From NCBI GenBank assembly GCA_028023455.1, contig JAQFVV010000012.1, positions 10,328,499 through 10,392,498 of the forward strand: a stretch of 64,000 nucleotides of DNA, given 5' to 3'. This document shows positions 58,445 to 64,000 of the stretch, piece by piece. Source of the stretch: Epiperipatus broadwayi (Eukaryota; Onychophora; Udeonychophora; Euonychophora; Peripatidae). A program made the position numbers and the translations under genes. The notes beneath the pieces are model-generated. The model was not told where the DNA came from and did not search any database. It was given only the letters and a program-made list of their open reading frames with translations. The stretch's first letter is position 1. Each line of letters begins with the position of its first letter.

Positions 58445-58902
58445 TAATTACATTCATATCGGCCATTCAAGCCAATTGTGCAAACACTTTGCGAGTGTTA
58501 AATAATAAATGAATACCCTCTGACCAATACAAGATATAGAATTTATGCAGGAATAAAAAGAATCCCACTTATTCCTAAGACTCAAATATTTATATATGAG
58601 CAAATCTGAAGTACTGGCAGTTTCAGTTGGAATGACGCTTAGTAAATTCTAGAAAATTTCATCGGCGTCATTCATTCAGACATTGTTATAGTAATTTAAA
58701 GTGACCGTTATATTGTCACACCTTCTGTGCCAGTACTTCAGATTTGCTCATATATAAATATGTGAGTCGTAGGAATAAGAGGGATTCTTTTTATTCCTGC
58801 ATAAATTCTATATCTTGTATTGGTCAGAGGGTATTCATTTATTATTTAACACTCGCAAAGCGTTTGCACAATTGGCTTGAATGGCCGATATGAATGTAAT
58901 TA
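58445..58902. mobile_element. 458-bp palindromic element, family M
   Basis: TAATTACATTCATATCGGCC at the left end and its exact complement at the right end open long, nearly perfect arms: ATTCAAGCCAATTGTGCAAA, AATAAATGAATACCCTCTGA, CCAATACAAGATATAGAATT and TATGCAGGAATAAAAAGAAT all have inverted partners. The arms are about 185 bp and the loop is near 58640-58700. It shares AAATGAATAC-CTC, ACAAGATA, CATTCATTCAG-CAT and AGTAATTTAAAGTGA-CG with the 43.5-kb element. It is the best-preserved foldback in the window, so the youngest of the family here. Confidence 0.92.
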
Positions 58903-58984
58903 CAAATTATATACAGATGCTATAAAAATAAATGCTTATTTAGATAAATGATAAAACAATTTTACATAATATGCATAAATTAGC

Positions 58985-59315
58985 AATAAGTATTATATCT
59001 ACTCATACGCGGGTTAGAGAACAAATGGATGTTAGTGGTACCATTAAATGAATTAAGAAACTGAAGTGGAGTTGGGCTGAACATATTGCTAGAAAGAGAT
59101 GATAATAGATGGACGGTTGCAATCTTAAACTGGATTCCAAGAGATTGAAAAAGACCCTTGAAAGAGGCCACATGTGAGATGGATGGATGAAATAAGAAAG
59201 TATGCTGGTATGATGTGGAGAAGCGAGGTTAGAGATCAAGAAAGATGGACTGAACTTGGAGAGATTTTTAGCCTGCAATGGATCGATAATGGTTGAATAT
59301 GATGTTGATTATATC
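58985..59315 (+). pseudogene. RTE-clade LINE, 3' end of ORF2
   Basis: The plus strand reads TRVREQMDVSGTIK, IKKLKWSWAEHIARKRDDRW, TVAILNWIPRD, then after a one-base shift KRPHVRWMDEIRKYAGMMWR, SEVRDQERWTELGEIFSLQW and IDNG followed by a stop at about 59298. The sequence then passes into a TTGAATATGATGTTGATT tail. These are the terminal blocks of RTE-type ORF2, as in the minus-strand copy at 11.4 kb but better preserved. It is heavily 5'-truncated (about 330 bp), as is usual for LINE insertions. Confidence 0.9.
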
Positions 59316-60598
59316 TAATGCATGGACATAAAGAGAAATTTCTAACTGATCTTTTGTAAATAATAAAAATATTTACCATTCATAATAAGCCAAATAAACA
59401 TCAATGAAGTGATGTTTTCTTTTCAAACAGCAGTAGAAACCCTAGTTTGTAAGTATTAAGCGTGCAATGATTTAATATTTCAGCTTCTAAAATAACTTTC
59501 ATGTTATTATTGAAAATGGATCAATCTAATGATGAAAAATAAACTAAATTAGAATCTATGATTATCCATAACACGATTAATTACATTTTTTTTCTTTTAT
59601 TAATTGTAAAACTGAGAGAGAAGATCAAATAAAACTATACCTAAATATATTTTTCAAGAGAGAAACAATATCTCTATTATCAGTCAAAATCTTACTTAAA
59701 TATCAGTATATATATATGATGCTACCCATGCATGCCTAACAGTATATCATTTTTGAAATGAAGGACAAAAAAAAAAATGTAATTTGCAATAAAGGAGATT
59801 AAAAGATCATTAACAATTAAACAATTTATAAGATAATTAATCAAAATATTATAAAAATGTCATTTATGGTCAAACAAGAATTTAAATTATTTTATTGATA
59901 GATAAAAACTACCAAGGGACATAAAATATGCAAAACAATTTTGCCTTCAGGAAATGTTTAAAACAATCTATGAAATAATATTCTCTTCATAAGCAAAATT
60001 TTTTTTTTTTCCTCAGTTAACATGTATAATCAACATTGTTTAATAAATTACTATTTAAGGTTTAATTAATAATACAATAAAGTACAAGGATGATTTTTAC
60101 ATTTCCAATATCATTAAAACTATTAAGTAATTATCACTAATCCAAAAACAAAAAAAATATTAATATGGAAAAACCTCAGGTCTAATCTTTCAAATTATTG
60201 ATCCAGATCAACTAATAGTGACTTTTCAGAAAGAAATTTATCTTTTAAATTTTAAGTATTTACAACAATGACATAATCAAAAATTAAACTTTCTCAACCA
60301 AAATCATTATTTTTTCTACATAAAAGTTCTCAAAACGTGCTCAAACACATGCACAGATATCATGATCATGTTGTAATTTAACAGAGAGGCTGGGTCAAAC
60401 TTGAAATTTTTATCAGATTTGATCAAAGTGTTACTATTTTGTTTCCAAGAAGATGGCATATGACCAACCCAACCAATTATTTTAGGAAGAAAAACAAGGA
60501 TGTAAAAATATTCAAATCCTCATCATCAAGCAATTGACAAGCTTGGTGATAATACCTTTTCATTCACTGTTACTTTTTGAGAACAGTTGTAGAGATCT
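59316..60598. other. AT-rich stretch without recognised features
   Basis: No frame, palindrome or tandem array recognised. Confidence 0.55.
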
Positions 60599-61060
60599 TT
60601 GCCTGTAATAATTTACTTACACATCATTTGTTATAATATTTGCAGGCACGGGTCTGCACTCCTCATTTCTTCCACAGGGGTTGATGATGGTGGTCATTGG
60701 GGGTCTGGTTTATGGGTGCAGGCTGATGACGATTATTGCACCTACCCAGAAAATCTGCCGGGAGGGTACAGGGTCAAAGTTTTCAACACCTTTTCCGCTC
60801 TGATGGGCTGCTGCACCCCCTTGATGGATTGTTTTTGGGCAGTGCAGATCTGTACTCGTCCATGTACAGATACACATTAAGCAAAATTATACAACCCTTG
60901 TATGTATATATTTGTTATTGAGCGTACGTACCTTGTAAACCTGGTCAATAATTGTTTTGCCTTGTAACATTGAACACTTTGTAATCCTCCATGGGTAAGT
61001 GTACCCGATAGTTTTTTGTAATCTTTTTACTAATAAAGGTTACTTTTGAGAAAAAATAAT
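60599..61060 (+). other. GC-richer island ending in polyadenylation signal; LTR or last-exon candidate
   Basis: Composition jumps sharply at GCAGGCACGGGTCTGCACTC (about 60642) and stays balanced for about 230 bp. Then follow an A/T-richer 3' section and ACTAATAAAGGTTACTTTTG (about 61030), with AATAAA in the plus direction and an A-rich run after it. One frame is open from 60599 to a stop at 60878 (contains DDYCTYPENLPGGYRVKVFN and MGCCTPLMDCFWAVQIC). TATTTGCAG at the left edge could be a splice acceptor. Two readings fit: a solo LTR (the left edge TGTTATAATATTTG starts TG; the AATAAA would lie in R) or the last exon of a gene or retrocopy. No target duplication or upstream exon was found, so neither is shown. 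Confidence 0.4.
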
Positions 61061-63185
61061 TGTATTCTGTTGTGATTTGAATTAAACCTTGTTATACTAT
61101 TCCTGAAGAAATTTGGATCCTGATATTTATATATTTAATATTGTCAATAATTATGGGCTTTTCCCAGAAATAATTACCAAAAAACAGTAGGATTCCCTTT
61201 AATATAATTTTAATAATTTATAGTATAACAGGATGGTCAACATCATATATGTTGTAGTACCATATGAGCCAGGATGATATATACATGATGGTATGATTGG
61301 ATCACAATTAGGCAGCTAATTGTAAATTAATGCTGCGCACGGCAGTGTGGAGTTACTTGCCATATTTTCTTGACCCAATCATAATAGATGAAGAGCATAC
61401 AAAAGGAAATTACAATTAAAATATTTATTGCTGATAAAGTGAATCCCCAGGAGTAAAATTTCCTGTTCATCACCTGGATATGGCTTATGATACTTGAGAT
61501 TACTAGAATATTTATTCATTTGGGTTGGTCACATTATTTAATAACCATGATGGTGTCTATAGCAAGCCATGTTTGAATCTATATCTATTTAGTGGTCATT
61601 GGACCAAATAATAGTTTGAGGTTCACAAAATTCATTTATTATATTGTACTACTTACTCACTTTAAACTTCTGATAAATGGAAAAATGCATAAATAAAAAG
61701 AGAACAAAGATGAAAATATATAACATTCATTTCATATAATTACAACCATGTAACATACCTACATATTCTCAGATAATGTACTTTATCCCAAAATGGATAG
61801 TATATCGATCGATAAAGGCATAGGCATTGTCCTTATAGGTAATGATATTCAATAAATTACAATACCTTTTATTATCAATTAAAACAACAAACAAACAAAA
61901 TTATATTAATCCAGATGCCTAATCAATATTTGATAATTGAATAATAACAAATAATATATATATATATATCCAATTTCCTCATTTGGAAACTGGATAACTT
62001 ATCAAATAAATGTACATCTTTTGCTGGAAAATAATCATATATTATTTTCATAGTAGTAGGTTAGTATTGATTATAAAATAAGTAGTTAAATAAATGTTAA
62101 TTGTTAACAAAAGTATAATCATATGTGCCATATATATACAGATGAAGTTGACAACAACAATAGTAATAATAGAAAGATCTTACCTCAGTCTGTTCACCTT
62201 TTGCTGGCAAGAAAAAAAGCATATATGTATAAAGGTAACACTGTAAGTATTCCAATGTTGGTTCAGCAGTTTACAACAACTACACTATATAATCCTTGAA
62301 ATTGTTTATTTGTTTCCTTTTTGGTCAATGTCATAATTTCATTTTACTTCATTAATTAATCTTATATACTTTTTGACTTGTTTGAAAATGTTTAAGTTAA
62401 TCCATTAAATTATTATAGTAGTCCATGATACTTTTCCACTAGTTTATGTAAATAAATCAGTTTATTGGTCATGGTTTGGAGTTGTTTAATTGGCAGGCAT
62501 CAATAGATTTTCTCCCCTTCATTCTTGTAAGGTTGACAAAGAGATAGAGCCAGGATGACCCAATAATGATTTCTTATTCCTGAATCAAATAAAACAAAAT
62601 AAGCACAAGTTTTCAAAATGTGATAATCATTTTTTCCATGCAAATTCAGGCTTGATATTGTTAATTTAGCCTCTATGGACCCATGTGCTAGTTGAGAGAT
62701 AGACAATTGGAGTTTAGCAAACCATTCAGATAAAATTTAAACTATACATGTATTTGGTCATCAAGTTTTTAATAATGGTAGAAGTATTAACAATATATTT
62801 ATATCTTTGAATATATATTTACAAAATGAACTTCACCAAGGCAAACTGTAGTGAATACTGTGCTATCAGATATGACTTTCATGGTAAATGTTTTTCCAAT
62901 CCATTCTCTCTCTCTGCTAGCACAATATCTTCTGATATAAATTAATGGTTGTCAGCTTCTTTTACTGCATTATCACATGTGCTTATTGATAAATAAATTA
63001 GTTACTCATAAACTTTAACTTAATGTACCTCAATGGTATGTTTATTGATAAACACATTAGTCTCCCAACAACCAGAAATGGATTAGCTCATCACTTCATT
63101 CAAATTTTTCATACACAAAAAAAAAGTAATTAATCTCCTGTTATGCATTGATAAGAAGTTTTCTAGCTATCAAATGCATCCTCCA
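61061..63185. other. AT-rich stretch with one shared 41-bp motif
   Basis: Apart from the 62.18-kb motif (separate entry), only scattered balanced patches (for example about 61320-61400 around GCTGCGCACGGCAGTGTGG) and TA runs (about 61955-61970) are seen. The 68-codon frame at 62500-62706 (minus) has no motif. Confidence 0.5.
62175..62216 (-). other. Microexon-like motif with intact splice consensus
   Basis: On the minus strand: TTTTTTTCTTGCCAG, then CAAAAGGTGAACAGACTGAG, then GTAAGATC. The 20-base middle is flanked by a good polypyrimidine/AG acceptor and a consensus GTAAG donor. A plus-strand relative at 1186-1226 keeps the middle (GATGAACAGACTGAA) but not the donor GT. Either a real microexon with a pseudo-copy, or a fragment of an unknown repeat. 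Confidence 0.3.
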
Positions 63186-63189
63186 AATA

Positions 63190-63850
63190 ACACCCACAGA
63201 CTGACAACCACCTTCACATGGATATTTGTCTTTGTTTGCAAACCAACTCCAAAGCATTTATGATCAGATGTCTTTTTGGGCATTGGCAGACACACCTATT
63301 ATAGCATTTATAATGTACTCAAACCTAACCGATCCACAGTCACCAATGCTAAATATGAACAACAGTCAGTTGATGCAGTGATTCAAAAAATGGTCATTGG
63401 AACCCAAATTTTTTGACTTTCTCTTAAGGATAAATCTTTATGCCTTACATACCTCTTATTTTCTTAAATACTGCAGGCTTTACACCAATATTGATGATTT
63501 TTGATCCTTGTGCCACAGGGAAGAAATGCAACAACATCTATTACACACCTACGCAGCTCTGACAAATATCTGAGAGCTTACAATTACTGCATATAGGCAA
63601 AATAACATTACCCTTAATGGCCTAATAGAAACACTCAACAAAGGCTCAATCCTGGCAGTCCATGCAGCAACTTTTTGTTTATATATTTGTGGAACAGCAG
63701 ATATACTTTCTGCCTTGAAAACAACACCAAAAGACACCCAGCCACATTCTCTAATAAGCTTGAACAAGTGAAGGCAAGAGATGGCAAAATTGCACACCCG
63801 GATATTTTTACTGCTACATGGTCACTATTAAAAACCCAAGCCAGACTATA
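63190..63850 (+). pseudogene. Decayed element ORF, second copy of the 5.4-kb family
   Basis: Frames in order: ANQLQSIYDQMSFWALADTP, then FKKWSLEPKFFDFLLRINLY and TSYFLKYCRLYTNIDD (shifted), then AYRQNNITLNGLIETLNKGS, then KLEQVKARDGKIAHPDIFTA and TWSLLKTQARL. Each block has a counterpart at 5.4-5.9 kb, and this copy extends about 180 bp further 5'. Stops and shifts are frequent. The coding strand is plus in both copies. The encoded protein is not one I can name. The window ends before any 3' tail would appear. Confidence 0.6.
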
Positions 63851-64000
63851 ATCTCAAACAACCAAATGACTTTTGCTGTAACAATAACATTTTTTTGTCA
63901 CAAACCACATTTTCAACACTCTTTTAAACACTACATCTGTGTATTGAATAATCCAAAGGATATATTTAATTCAATCAAGAAAAGTATTTTTAAAGTGATG
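63851..64000. other. Right window edge, AT-rich
   Basis: This may be a continuation of the element at 63.2-63.85 kb. No motif is visible in these last 150 bases. Confidence 0.4.

Overview
The window looks like gene-poor nuclear DNA from a very AT-rich invertebrate animal. It has no bacterial gene layout, operons or ribosome binding sites. No open frame reaches 100 codons, and the recognisable coding matter is decayed transposon protein: an RTE-clade LINE, an L1/Tx1-like LINE, a Penelope-like element, a ZBED-type hAT transposon and tRNA-derived SINE heads. This repertoire is metazoan, but I cannot name the phylum from it. I found no host gene with convincing structure, only a few weak exon-like signals.

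Layout. 0-6.5 kb: AT-rich DNA, small duplications, a hAT end fragment, an (ATT)n run, and an unclassified element fragment (5.4-6.4 kb) that recurs at the far right (63.2-63.85 kb). 7.4-7.7 kb: a 300-bp palindrome. 10.8-16.6 kb: a nest in which a minus-strand RTE LINE is split twice, by a 2.95-kb hAT transposon with an 8-bp target duplication and by a 414-bp foldback element with an 11-bp target duplication. Relatives of that foldback lie at 10.8, 16.6 and 19.2 kb. 25.1-26.1 kb: a 1-kb palindromic element whose relatives lie at 51.0 and 56.2 kb. 26-32.7 kb: mostly featureless AT-rich DNA. 32.7-42.3 kb: a repeat-built block with a 129-bp minisatellite, a 340-bp tandem repeat, two 3' ends of one LINE-like family each followed by a 40-bp-period minisatellite, and between them a nearly full-length minus-strand LINE (36.3-41.5 kb). 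43.5-44.3 and 58.4-58.9 kb: two members of another foldback family. 47.0-48.3 kb: a Penelope-like element with a SINE head at its 3' side. 54.3-54.8 kb: an apparently exact 248-bp tandem duplication, each unit carrying a tRNA-Gly(UCC)-like sequence. 59.0-59.3 kb: the 3' end of a second RTE LINE. 60.6-61.05 kb: a GC-richer island ending in a polyadenylation signal.

No genes here work together as a pathway. What the window shows is transposon history: autonomous elements now dead, plus an unusual concentration of long palindromic (foldback) elements in several families, some with target duplications of about 11 bp. All coordinates and motif readings were made by eye. Boundaries of diverged repeats are approximate unless a target-site duplication fixes them.
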